64,000 nucleotides of DNA, from contig DATJPW010000231.1 of assembly GCA_035506215.1 (NCBI GenBank), positions 14,882-78,881 on the forward strand, in the 5' to 3' direction. Position 1 is the stretch's first letter. Every line of letters starts with the position of its first letter. The DNA comes from DATJPW01 sp035506215 (GTDB lineage: Bacteria; Desulfobacterota; Desulfomonilia; Desulfomonilales; Desulfomonilaceae). This document shows positions 53,593-62,122 of the stretch, piece after piece. The notes below the pieces were generated by a model, which saw only the letters and a list, made by a program, of their open reading frames with translations, did not search any database and had not been told where the DNA came from. The position numbers and the translations under genes are program-made.

Positions 53593-54039
53593 ATGAGAGG
53601 ATCCAAGGCACAAGAAATGGAGGAACCTCCTGTAAAGATAGTGGCTTATTATTGCCGTAACCTGAGGCTCTTTGAGAACGGGGAACAAAAAGCTTTTGCT
53701 AGGTCCATGCCCGGGCTTAGCCTTGTAGCAATTCCTTGCTCCGGAAAATTGGAGGCTCATCATCTACTGAAGACACTGGCTGGAGGTGCAGAAGGCGTAC
53801 TCGTGCTTGCTTGCGCAGAAAACGCATGTCAATATATGGAGGGTTCTATGCGTTCGCGCAAGCGGATGAATTATGCATGTTCCTGGCTCGAAAAACTTGG
53901 AATAGAGCCTGACAGACTGAATTTCATCCACCTGCCGCCCATGGACACAGATGCGCTGGAGGCAGCTCTGAAGGAATTCGCCACGAGGCTGAAGGCCTTC
54001 GGAACCATCCCCGCCGTCGCCAAATCGCAAGCTAGCTGA
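53593..54039 (+). CDS. mvhD: MvhD/FlpD-family iron-sulfur protein
   Basis: A 148-residue protein of the methyl-viologen-reducing hydrogenase delta subunit family. Conserved cysteines: AYYCRN, IPCSGKLEAHH and LACAENACQYMEGS, a [2Fe-2S] pattern; RSRKRMNYACSWLEKLGIEPDRL is also typical. MvhD passes electrons between hydrogenase or formate dehydrogenase and Hdr complexes; in acetogens and sulfate reducers it is found with MetV and MetF. Here it begins the C1 reductase operon, so it likely carries electrons to or from methylene-THF reductase. Confidence 0.9.
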   Translation: MRGSKAQEMEEPPVKIVAYYCRNLRLFENGEQKAFARSMPGLSLVAIPCSGKLEAHHLLKTLAGGAEGVLVLACAENACQYMEGSMRSRKRMNYACSWLEKLGIEPDRLNFIHLPPMDTDALEAALKEFATRLKAFGTIPAVAKSQAS

Positions 54040-54143
54040 CGACACTGTATCGCCAATCGGTCCCGGTAGCCCCCGGCTCTCAGTTCGGGGTGGTCAGGTT
54101 CCGATGGCATTGACGTGGTTCAGTCCCTCAGAGGAGGAAATTC

Positions 54144-54812
54144 GTGATTGTTGCGGAGATTAAAGAAATCGCTGAAATCAGGCAGATGATTGACCGCTAC
54201 TCATCAATATTGGTGGTGGGCTGCGATTCATGCGTGGCCGAATGCGCTGCAGGCGGCAACAGAGAGACAATGCTTCTCGCTGCGGCCCTGAAGTTGTCGT
54301 ACCGAAAGGACAACAAGGACCCCGTGATTACCGAGTCCTGCCTGGACAGACAATGCGTAGACGACTTTATCGAACGAATCGCTCATCTGGTACCTGAGCA
54401 TGAGGCGATCCTCTCGTTGGGTTGCGGCGCTGGAGTACAGGCCCTCGCGAGGGTCTATTCGGACAAACCGATCATCCCCGCCCTGGATACCCTCTTTATT
54501 GGTGAAACCGAAATGCGGGGCGTGTGGCAGGAAAACTGCCTTGGTTGCGGGAAATGCAAGCTCGGATATTTCGGCGCTGTCTGTCCGGTTACGAGGTGCT
54601 CCAAGAAACTTATGAACGGTCCTTGCGGCGGGTCCAAGGGTGGCCGATGCGAGGTTCGTGAGGACATCCCGTGCGGATGGGACATGATAATGCGCCGACT
54701 TGAATCACTGGGAGAGTTGGATAGACTGGAAGAGTACGTGCCTCCTGTTGACTGGTCAACTTCACATTCAGGAGGACCGCGCCGTGTCGTCAGAGAGGAT
54801 CAGAAACCGTGA
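54144..54812 (+). CDS. metV: MetV, Fe-S/zinc partner of methylene-THF reductase
   Basis: A 222-residue methylene-tetrahydrofolate reductase C-terminal-domain protein. It has two cysteine groups: GCDSCVAECAAGG near residue 33, and ENCLGCGKCKLGYFGAVCPV with CSKKLMNGPCGG and CEV near 130-170. These fit zinc plus [4Fe-4S] binding. MetV forms the core MetVF complex of the Wood-Ljungdahl methyl branch. It overlaps metF by four bases. Confidence 0.93.
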   Translation: MIVAEIKEIAEIRQMIDRYSSILVVGCDSCVAECAAGGNRETMLLAAALKLSYRKDNKDPVITESCLDRQCVDDFIERIAHLVPEHEAILSLGCGAGVQALARVYSDKPIIPALDTLFIGETEMRGVWQENCLGCGKCKLGYFGAVCPVTRCSKKLMNGPCGGSKGGRCEVREDIPCGWDMIMRRLESLGELDRLEEYVPPVDWSTSHSGGPRRVVREDQKP

Positions 54813-55732
54813 AGACCGAAAGCCGTTTGGAAAAAGTTCTTAGCGCAGGTCATTTTGCCGTAACCGCGGAGTGTGGTCCGCCCCGTGGGGCTGATGTCTC
54901 TTCGGTAGAAAAGAAAGGTAGAACCCTTCTGGGGTGTGTAGATGCAGTCAATGTGACCGACAACCAGACCGCTATTGTGAGGATGTCCTCAGTGGCTGCA
55001 TGCTCGATCCTGAAGGGCCTCGGTCATGAACCGATTCTTCAGATGGTTACACGTGACCGGAACCGGATTGCGCTCCAAAGTGATCTTTTCGGCGCGTTTG
55101 CTTTGGGCGTTTGCAACGTCCTCTGCTTGACCGGCGATCATCAGTGCTTCGGGAATCAGAAAGAGGCGGTGGGAGTCTTCGATCTCGATTCTATACAGCT
55201 TGTGAAGACAGTCCGGGACATGCGCGAGCAGGGCACGATGATAGGAGGCACGGAAATCCAAGTAGCCCCGAAAATGTTCATCGGAGCCGCAGCGAATCCA
55301 TTTGCCGACCCTCCTGAATGGCGCGTCGTGCGCCTCGCCAAGAAAGTGCAAGCCGGGGCAGACTTTATACAAACCCAATCTATCTTCAACCTCGATCGCT
55401 TCGAGCAGTTCATGACCCGAGCGCGGGACTTGGGCCTCACCGAAAAAGTGAGCATCCTGGCCGGTGTAACACCGCTGAAGAGCGTGGGAATGGCCCGGTA
55501 CATGGCCACCAAGGTCGCAGGAATGGACGTGCCGGAAGAAACCATTAACAGGATGGCCGCCGCGCCAAAAGACAAGCAAGCGGACGAAGGAATCAGGATT
55601 GCTGTGGAAACCATCCAGAAGGTGCGAGAGATCAAAGGCGTGGCCGGCGTGCATCTGATGGCCATCGAGTGGGAAGAGAAGGTCCCGGAAATCCTCAAGG
55701 CTGCCGGGATCCCTCAAAGGGCGCACGTCTGA
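54809..55732 (+). CDS. metF: 5,10-methylenetetrahydrofolate reductase
   Basis: A 307-residue FAD-containing TIM barrel reducing methylene-THF to methyl-THF, or the reverse in acetate oxidation. Typical strands AVTAECGPPRGAD, NVLCLTGDHQ, AGADFIQTQSIFNLDRFEQF and KVSILAGVTPLKS are present; the folate Asp is in TGDH. GTG start inside the metV stop. The cluster implies the MetVF type, without the NAD(P)H-specific extras seen in RnfC2-HdrA systems. Confidence 0.95.
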   Translation: MKTESRLEKVLSAGHFAVTAECGPPRGADVSSVEKKGRTLLGCVDAVNVTDNQTAIVRMSSVAACSILKGLGHEPILQMVTRDRNRIALQSDLFGAFALGVCNVLCLTGDHQCFGNQKEAVGVFDLDSIQLVKTVRDMREQGTMIGGTEIQVAPKMFIGAAANPFADPPEWRVVRLAKKVQAGADFIQTQSIFNLDRFEQFMTRARDLGLTEKVSILAGVTPLKSVGMARYMATKVAGMDVPEETINRMAAAPKDKQADEGIRIAVETIQKVREIKGVAGVHLMAIEWEEKVPEILKAAGIPQRAHV

Positions 55733-55783
55733 ACAGCCCCAGACTCTTTGAAGTTATGACCGGCTGCATCCGATCGAGCCGGC

Positions 55784-57190
55784 GTGTTGAAAGACAGTGA
55801 AATGCCGAAAAAGTACCACATAGAAGTTCAGCACACTCCGAACCGATACCCTGCCATAGGAAGGTCCGGCATCGTGGATTGGGGTGAGGGATGTCTTAAA
55901 TGCGCTCAATGCGTGAAGCAGCAATGTGTGTACGATGTGTATCGTGAACGATCCTTTTCAGGAGACATTCTGGCCGACACCATCGACGCATTGTGCAAGA
56001 GTTGCTTTCGCTGCGTGCAGGGCTGCCCCAGACGATTGATTCACAAGGCCACGAACCCGGAATGGGAAGCCCTGGGAGATGATGTTTATAATCCCGAATT
56101 AATATCGGTCAGTTGGGCTCAAGCCGAGTCCGGGAGAATCCCGGTCTCGGGAGCGGGCTACGGCGGTGCCTTTTCCGGTCCGGGATTTGATTCCATGTGG
56201 ACCGACATGAGCGAGATTGTCCGACCCACAAGGGACGGCATACATGGCCGCGAGTACATCTCGACGATAATCGACATCGGTCATAATCCGCCTATGCTGC
56301 AATTCGACGACACGGGGAAGTTGCTGACAAAATCCTGGCCTTCGTTAAGAGTTTCTCTCCCCGTCGTTCTGGACGTGCCTACATTCGGCAAACTCTCTTC
56401 GTCTGTGTGGAAGGGATTTGCATTGGCCGCTTTGAAACTTGAGACCCTCATGGTGGTCCCGCTCTCCAGGGTGCAGGAATTGTCGGAATTCTCATCTTTG
56501 CTCGTTCCCCTGCTTGAAAATGACAATCCGGACGCAGGTTGGATCGGCCGGTTCAGGATGGTTGAAATTCCCGACCGCGACGATGCTGTCGAGAGACTGG
56601 GAATACTCAAGAGTTTAAAGGCCGACCTCCTTGTTTCGGTCCGTATGCCCGCCTTGGCGTCGCCCGAGGTTTCACAACGGGTAATTGAGTTGACCAGAGC
56701 GGGATTCGATCTCATTCACCTTGTTGCGGACGAGAGAGGCTACGAACCTGTAATCAATAACGGATTACACATAAAAGACGTGATCAGAAAGGTTCACGGA
56801 GCGCTGCTGGAGGCTCGCCTGAGAGACGAAATCACGCTCATGGTTACGGGCGGAATCGGCATGGCCGAGCACGTTATTAAATCCATGCTTTGCGGCGCCA
56901 ATCTCGTGTCCGTGGACGTGCCGCTCTTGATAGCTTTGGAATGCCGGGTCTGCCGCAATTGCCGCGAAGGCGGCGAATGTCCGGTCCACTTGGACCGCAG
57001 TGATTCGCTGTGGGCCGCGCGACGGATTGTCAATCTTATGGGAGCTTGGCACAACCAGTTCCTGGAAATGATGGGCGCAATGGGTATCCGCGAAGCGCGA
57101 AGGCTCAGAGGAGAGCAAGGTCGGGTGATGTTTATGGAGGATCTTGAAAGAGAATCATTTGCCAAGATCCTGACCCGTCGCAATTCTTGA
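55784..57190 (+). CDS. Ferredoxin-fused GltB-like barrel, probably catalytically inactive paralogue
   Basis: A 468-residue protein. The N-terminus is a 2[4Fe-4S] ferredoxin module (Cys37, 40, 43, 48 and Cys71, 74, 77, 81). The rest is homologous in outline to the FMN barrel of glutamate synthase in the next gene: the same DEITLMVTGGIGMAEHVIKSM / GANLVSVDVPLLIALEC... register and the same cysteine set (CRVCRNCREGGEC). The catalytic signatures SFGS, TGEGG and GGTGAAP are all missing; the corresponding Gly-rich segment reads LVADERGYEP. I infer an electron-transfer or structural subunit. The true start may be Met7 (55802). Confidence 0.7.
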   Translation: MLKDSEMPKKYHIEVQHTPNRYPAIGRSGIVDWGEGCLKCAQCVKQQCVYDVYRERSFSGDILADTIDALCKSCFRCVQGCPRRLIHKATNPEWEALGDDVYNPELISVSWAQAESGRIPVSGAGYGGAFSGPGFDSMWTDMSEIVRPTRDGIHGREYISTIIDIGHNPPMLQFDDTGKLLTKSWPSLRVSLPVVLDVPTFGKLSSSVWKGFALAALKLETLMVVPLSRVQELSEFSSLLVPLLENDNPDAGWIGRFRMVEIPDRDDAVERLGILKSLKADLLVSVRMPALASPEVSQRVIELTRAGFDLIHLVADERGYEPVINNGLHIKDVIRKVHGALLEARLRDEITLMVTGGIGMAEHVIKSMLCGANLVSVDVPLLIALECRVCRNCREGGECPVHLDRSDSLWAARRIVNLMGAWHNQFLEMMGAMGIREARRLRGEQGRVMFMEDLERESFAKILTRRNS

Positions 57191-57206
57191 TAAGGACTGA
57201 TTTCCG

Positions 57207-58742
57207 ATGCATCAGACTAATGTATGGAGTGAACTCCCTCCTCGGGAGCTATCCGACACGCCGTCAAGATTCGGCCGTTCCATTGGCAAATATATGGTCG
57301 TGGTATCCGAAGCCTGCAACGACTGCTTGAAGTGCGTGGCAGTATGTCCGGAAAAGGTTTTCGAGCCTTGTGGCACAAAACTCGCTCCACCGCGGGATCA
57401 TCTTTGCCTCGGCATAGAGTGTTCCAAGAGATCGGACCGCTGTATTCCAAATTGCCCGGTTAACGCGATCCGCGTGGGATTTAATCCGAGCGCAAAAGCA
57501 CTGGGAGACAAGCGATGGACGCCGGATTTGCTTATGAGCACCTGGTACATGGCCGAAACCGGCAGACTGCCAAGGAACGATCTGGAATATCGCATCGGTG
57601 ACTCTAACGGCGGTTTCGACAAGTTGCGTTTCGTCTTTCCCGACCGACCGCCGAAGGCTGATCTGGATAAAAACAAGATTGACACATCTATTCGACTGAA
57701 CAAGAAAAAAGACGGGCGGCCGCGAATCGATATTCCCATTCCTCTTTATGGCGGGGGGATGTCCTTCGGCTCCATCAGCCAAACTACCATGCTCAGTAGA
57801 ATCCGAGCATTCGGGGCCTGGGGATCATTCACATGCACTGGAGAGGGGGGCTATCCTGAAGCCCTATATCCTTTCGACGATCACATCATAACGCAAGTGG
57901 CCACGGGCCTGTTCGGAGTGAGAGAAGAGACTATACAGCGCGTCAAGATCGTCGAGTTCAAGTACGCTCAGGGCGCCAAACCCGGGCTTGGCGGGCACCT
58001 CCTGGGGTCCAAGGTAACGGAGGCCGTGGCTCGGATACGTGAAACGGTGCCGGGTTCATCTCTTTTTAGTCCTTTTCCTTTTCACTCGGTCTATTCGGTG
58101 GAAGATCACAAGAAGCACATCGATTGGATCAAGGCGGTGAACACGAGAGCTTTGGTGGCGGTAAAAGTTTCGACTCCCACCGATGTGGACATGGTAGCAG
58201 TCGGTTCCTATTACGCCGGGGCTCACATAATACACCTCGATGGGTCATACGGTGGCACTGGCGCCGCCCCTGATGTGGCGAAAAAGAACATCGCTATGCC
58301 TATCGAGTACGCTATTCCTAGAGTCCACAACTTCCTGGTCGAAGAAGGAATACGTGATGAAATAACCCTGATAGTTTCCGGCGGCATCAGGACGGCTTTT
58401 GATGTGGCCAAGTCAATCGCTCTGGGCGCGGATGGAGTCGTTACCGGCACTGCCGATCTGGTGGCCCTCGAATGCGTGAGATGCCACAACTGTGAAAGCG
58501 GTCGAGGCTGTGCTCGTGGCATCGCCACAACGGACCTGGAGCTGGTAGGATTGATTGATCTCGCCTGGGGAACCCAGCGCATGATCAACATGCTTCACTG
58601 CTGGCGTGAACAGCTCAGGGAAATACTGTACCGCCTCGGGATGAGCAGTATCAAAGATTTGGTAGGAAGAACCGACGTGCTTGTCCACCTGGACTACAGC
58701 TCCGAGGCGCCCAATGATGATATCAGGGATCGGGTCAGATGA
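57207..58742 (+). CDS. Ferredoxin-fused FMN domain of split glutamate synthase
   Basis: A 511-residue protein. Residues about 37-83 form a cysteine-rich ferredoxin module (Cys37, 40, 43, 47; Cys67, 72, 79, 83). The rest is the FMN/2-oxoglutarate barrel of GOGAT: GGMSFGS at 183-189, TGEGGY at 211-216, AQGAKPGLGG near 255-264, GGTGAAP at 349-355, SGGIRTAFDVAKS, and cluster cysteines 423, 426, 429 and 435 (C-x2-C-x2-C-x5-C, 3Fe-4S type). This is the archaeal/Thermotoga-type split alpha core. The next gene supplies the glutamine amidotransferase. Confidence 0.9.
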   Translation: MHQTNVWSELPPRELSDTPSRFGRSIGKYMVVVSEACNDCLKCVAVCPEKVFEPCGTKLAPPRDHLCLGIECSKRSDRCIPNCPVNAIRVGFNPSAKALGDKRWTPDLLMSTWYMAETGRLPRNDLEYRIGDSNGGFDKLRFVFPDRPPKADLDKNKIDTSIRLNKKKDGRPRIDIPIPLYGGGMSFGSISQTTMLSRIRAFGAWGSFTCTGEGGYPEALYPFDDHIITQVATGLFGVREETIQRVKIVEFKYAQGAKPGLGGHLLGSKVTEAVARIRETVPGSSLFSPFPFHSVYSVEDHKKHIDWIKAVNTRALVAVKVSTPTDVDMVAVGSYYAGAHIIHLDGSYGGTGAAPDVAKKNIAMPIEYAIPRVHNFLVEEGIRDEITLIVSGGIRTAFDVAKSIALGADGVVTGTADLVALECVRCHNCESGRGCARGIATTDLELVGLIDLAWGTQRMINMLHCWREQLREILYRLGMSSIKDLVGRTDVLVHLDYSSEAPNDDIRDRVR

Positions 58743-58749
58743 GGTTGCG

Positions 58750-61413
58750 ATGAAACAGAGGCGATCCTTTGCTGAAAGAATAATTGCGTCCCGCATTAAA
58801 GAACTGGACGGACCGTCCGAACAACGGAACTTCAAACGAGAAGATGAAGGCGGCTGCGGAGTCACCGGCTTCGCGTGCAATGTGCCGGTCGCCGGTCGAT
58901 TCGTTTTTGAGCCGTCCGCGTGCATGCATAATAGAGGGAATGGCAAGGGTGGCGGTATAGCGGCTGTGGGAATGAATCCGGACATGTTGGGCGTCAGCCG
59001 CGAGGTGCTGGATTCCCATTACCTGCTCAATGTGGCTTTACTGGATCCGTCATGTCTCGAAGCACTGAAAAAGACGTGCGTAGCTCCTTTCTTCAACGTG
59101 GCAAAAGAAGAGATTGTTGATCATTTACCTGATTACAGGGAACTCGAAGGAATGGAAGTTCGGCCGCCGGACGTTTGGAGAGCGTTCGTTAGGGTTAAAC
59201 CCGAGGTGATCGAGCAATTCATCAATGAAAACGGGTTTCAGGGAATGTCGCAAAGGGCCGCAGAAGATGAGTTTGTGAGCCGAAATTCCCTCCGCCTTAA
59301 CAAACAGTTTTACAGTTCGCTCGGCGAAAAGCAGGCGTTTGTCCTCTCCCACGGCCGTAACGTGATGATACTGAAGATCGTCGGGTACGCCGAAAATGTG
59401 GTTAAATACTACAAAATGGACGACTTCCAGGCTCACGTTTGGATGGCCCATCAGCGATATCCGACTCGGGGCCGGGTATGGCATCCAGGAGGAGCACATC
59501 CTTTTTCCGGACTGAACGAAGCCCTTGTCCACAATGGCGATTTCGCGAATTATTACGCCACCTGCGACTACTTGAAGCAACGGGGCATGGAACCGCAATT
59601 CATGACGGACACTGAAGTGAGCGTCATGTTGTTCGATCTCTGGAACAGGGTTTACCACTATCCTCTGGAGGTCATCATCGAGGCCCTGGCGCCCACCAGT
59701 GAGTTGGATTTCGATCTACTCCCGCCGGAAAAGCAGGAACTGTATGAGAAAATCCAGATGGCTCACATGCACGCGGCCCCTGATGGTCCATGGTTCTTCA
59801 TCATAGCCCGGAACATTCCTGAAACCGACACCTATCAGTTGCTCGGAATTACCGACACCGCCATGCTGCGCCCCCAGGTCTTTTCTCTGTACGACGGTGA
59901 AGTGCAGATAGGGCTTATTTGCTCAGAAAAGCAGGCAATTGACGCCACTCTCAGGTCGCTGGCCTCGGAGGACCCGCGCTTCAGCCCTGTAGCCGACAAA
60001 TACTGGAATGCCCGTGGGGGCTCCAGTTCCGATGGCGGGGCTTTCTTCTTCAACCTTGAAGCCAATGGAAATGGATCACGCAAGCTAACGTGCCTGGACA
60101 AGTTCGGGATTGAGGTCAAGGCTGAGCCGCGAAAAGCTCTGGACGTAACCCTGCCGCTCGTCGAGCCTGGAGACTATGTCACTGAAATAGTACCGATTAT
60201 TGATGAAGCGTTGAAAACGGTAAACCCCGGAAATCTGTGGGGTGTTTTTGCACGATTTGCAGCATCGTGGGACTACAACACCTTGCAGTGGGTTATTCGG
60301 AGATTGGGAAGCAGGGCCCGCCGAAATAATCAGCTCCTGACTTTGATCCTTGATGGGCTGACGCAGGTTCTAGATCGGCGTTTCCCGCTGGGTGACAAGA
60401 AGCGCTCCGCCTTGATACGTCTGGTTACGGAAGAATTGTACACGATTTTCCGGTCCTTACCCAAAATGGGGGACTCGCGAAAAGTCGGGTACTGGAGTCT
60501 TGTGGATTTCCCGACCAAGGGACATTTGCGACCACCCATTGCAGTCGAGACAACCATTGTTATTGATGGCAAGGACTTTCCTCCGGAAGGTAACGATTGC
60601 GATGCTCTTCTTATGGTGGAGGCGTATCGTTTGGGTTGGAGGAGGTTTATTGTCTTTGACCTTCGCGGTCAGAGGTTTGAGGCTTGTGGGTTCGGTCCGA
60701 GGACTGATGGTGTCAGGATTGACCTGTACGGGTCATCAGGAGACTATGCGGCCAGTGGCATCGATGGGATGGAAGTCCATATTCACGGAAATGCCCAGGA
60801 CCAGATCGGGCAGATCATGAAGAGAGGAACGCTGGTGATCCACGGCGATGTGGGCCAGTGCTTTATGTACGGGGCAAAAGGCGGGGCAACCTTCCTGCTT
60901 GGAAACGCTGCCGGGAGACCTTTGATAAATGCCGCGGGGAACCCGCGAGTGGTCATCAACGGGACCGCCTTGGATTTCTTGGCCGAAAGCTTTATGGCAG
61001 GTGATCCGCTTAACGGCGGTGGATTTGTCATCGTGAACGGGCTCACCATGAACGAAGACGGTAAGATTATTTTCCTGGACCGTCCCTATCCGGGATCCAA
61101 CCTGTTTTCGCTGGCTTCAGGCGGGGCAATATACATCCGGGATCCTCAACGATCTGTCATAGATGAGCAACTCAACGGTGGGGTGTTGCGCGAGCTTACA
61201 GAGGAAGATTGGAAGCTTATCCATCCTTATTTGGAGCAGAATGAGAAGCACTTCGGCATTAAAGTCAGCGACCTTCTGACCGTCAACGGGACAATTCGAT
61301 CTCCCCAGGAAGTTTATCGAAAAGTAGTGGCTGTGCCGTTAGCTGTGCTCACCCAAGTTCCGGACACCGACGATTCTGTCTGGGCGGCTAATTCTCGCGC
61401 CGGTGCCGCATAA
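58750..61413 (+). CDS. Glutamine amidotransferase-GXGXG fusion of split glutamate synthase
   Basis: An 887-residue protein. A 35-residue leader precedes Cys36 (GGCGVTGF), the N-terminal nucleophile of class II (Ntn) amidotransferases; GTGHNRG-like MHNRGNGKGGG and HQRYPTRG...AHPFSGLNEALVHNGDF follow. Residues about 330-600 are a linker region of unclear fold, and about 600-790 is the GXGXG beta-helix (IHGNAQDQIG, HGDVGQCFMYGAKGG, GNAAGRP). In standard GltB the FMN barrel sits between these domains; here it is a separate gene and the outer domains are fused. ATG at 58750 with TGAGGT, seven bases after the previous stop. Confidence 0.88.
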   Translation: MKQRRSFAERIIASRIKELDGPSEQRNFKREDEGGCGVTGFACNVPVAGRFVFEPSACMHNRGNGKGGGIAAVGMNPDMLGVSREVLDSHYLLNVALLDPSCLEALKKTCVAPFFNVAKEEIVDHLPDYRELEGMEVRPPDVWRAFVRVKPEVIEQFINENGFQGMSQRAAEDEFVSRNSLRLNKQFYSSLGEKQAFVLSHGRNVMILKIVGYAENVVKYYKMDDFQAHVWMAHQRYPTRGRVWHPGGAHPFSGLNEALVHNGDFANYYATCDYLKQRGMEPQFMTDTEVSVMLFDLWNRVYHYPLEVIIEALAPTSELDFDLLPPEKQELYEKIQMAHMHAAPDGPWFFIIARNIPETDTYQLLGITDTAMLRPQVFSLYDGEVQIGLICSEKQAIDATLRSLASEDPRFSPVADKYWNARGGSSSDGGAFFFNLEANGNGSRKLTCLDKFGIEVKAEPRKALDVTLPLVEPGDYVTEIVPIIDEALKTVNPGNLWGVFARFAASWDYNTLQWVIRRLGSRARRNNQLLTLILDGLTQVLDRRFPLGDKKRSALIRLVTEELYTIFRSLPKMGDSRKVGYWSLVDFPTKGHLRPPIAVETTIVIDGKDFPPEGNDCDALLMVEAYRLGWRRFIVFDLRGQRFEACGFGPRTDGVRIDLYGSSGDYAASGIDGMEVHIHGNAQDQIGQIMKRGTLVIHGDVGQCFMYGAKGGATFLLGNAAGRPLINAAGNPRVVINGTALDFLAESFMAGDPLNGGGFVIVNGLTMNEDGKIIFLDRPYPGSNLFSLASGGAIYIRDPQRSVIDEQLNGGVLRELTEEDWKLIHPYLEQNEKHFGIKVSDLLTVNGTIRSPQEVYRKVVAVPLAVLTQVPDTDDSVWAANSRAGAA

Positions 61414-61561
61414 GCGTTTCCGATCTACTCATCTGGGCTAAAGCATAGATGGATTACGCTTACTGTCTGCCCAACCCCAAGTATCGTCAGGGAGCGAACG
61501 GAAAGATAGACGCCGCTGATCGTCCCCGGTCCGCCTTTAATTCCACCTGTAATAGATTAAC

Positions 61562-61744
61562 CTATAGTCCTCGCAGTCTAGTGGCCAGCAACATTAATGC
61601 CAGCCCAGCCACTACGATCCAGAATATGTAACCCATGAGAACAGGTATCAGGACGACCTGAAAGGCCGTCAACACCCCAATCGCGAGACACACGAATGAT
61701 ATCCACCATGTGACCAACCTGGGAGGAGTGAGTGAATACTTCAT
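61562..61744 (-). CDS. Small two-helix membrane protein
   Basis: A 60-residue protein with two hydrophobic helices (about 9-27 and 32-54: WWISFVCLAIGVLTAF and VLMGYIFWIVVAGLALMLLA) and an RLRGL tail. ATG at 61744 with AGGGGTGG upstream, which favours it over the longer in-frame reading from 61810. No function known. Convergent with the glutamate synthase genes. Confidence 0.65.
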   Translation of the reverse strand: MKYSLTPPRLVTWWISFVCLAIGVLTAFQVVLIPVLMGYIFWIVVAGLALMLLATRLRGL

Positions 61745-62122
61745 GACCACCCCTAATTTTCTATAATCCAATACTGAGCAATGTGATCCGACTACAAACC
61801 TGATACACAAATGATATTTCGCTGAGGTTTGTCAAGTTGCTTTTACCACTCGTCTATCCCTACCCGTCCGGAATTATGCGTTTTCTGAATCACCTCCTGA
61901 TAAGGGCATTTTGGGTGGGCAGCGACATCTCTTTCAAACGCATAATCGATTATACTGGCGGGGCTGAATTGATATTTCGGCTTGGTTGCATTGACACAGC
62001 GAGAAAATGGCCGCAGAAGATCGTCGCCGGGTCTTGCATGCACTCGCCTGGTAACGCAGCGGCTTCCGTAACTGGAAGAAATAGTTGTCGGTTTACATCT
62101 GTGCTACGTTGAAGGGTACGCG
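61745..62122. other. 378-base intergenic region, no gene seen
   Basis: No ORF with both a ribosome site and a believable product. It should contain the promoter of the 60-residue membrane protein (minus strand) and the 3' end of the RND mRNA. I see no clear terminator hairpin with a T-run. Confidence 0.5.
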
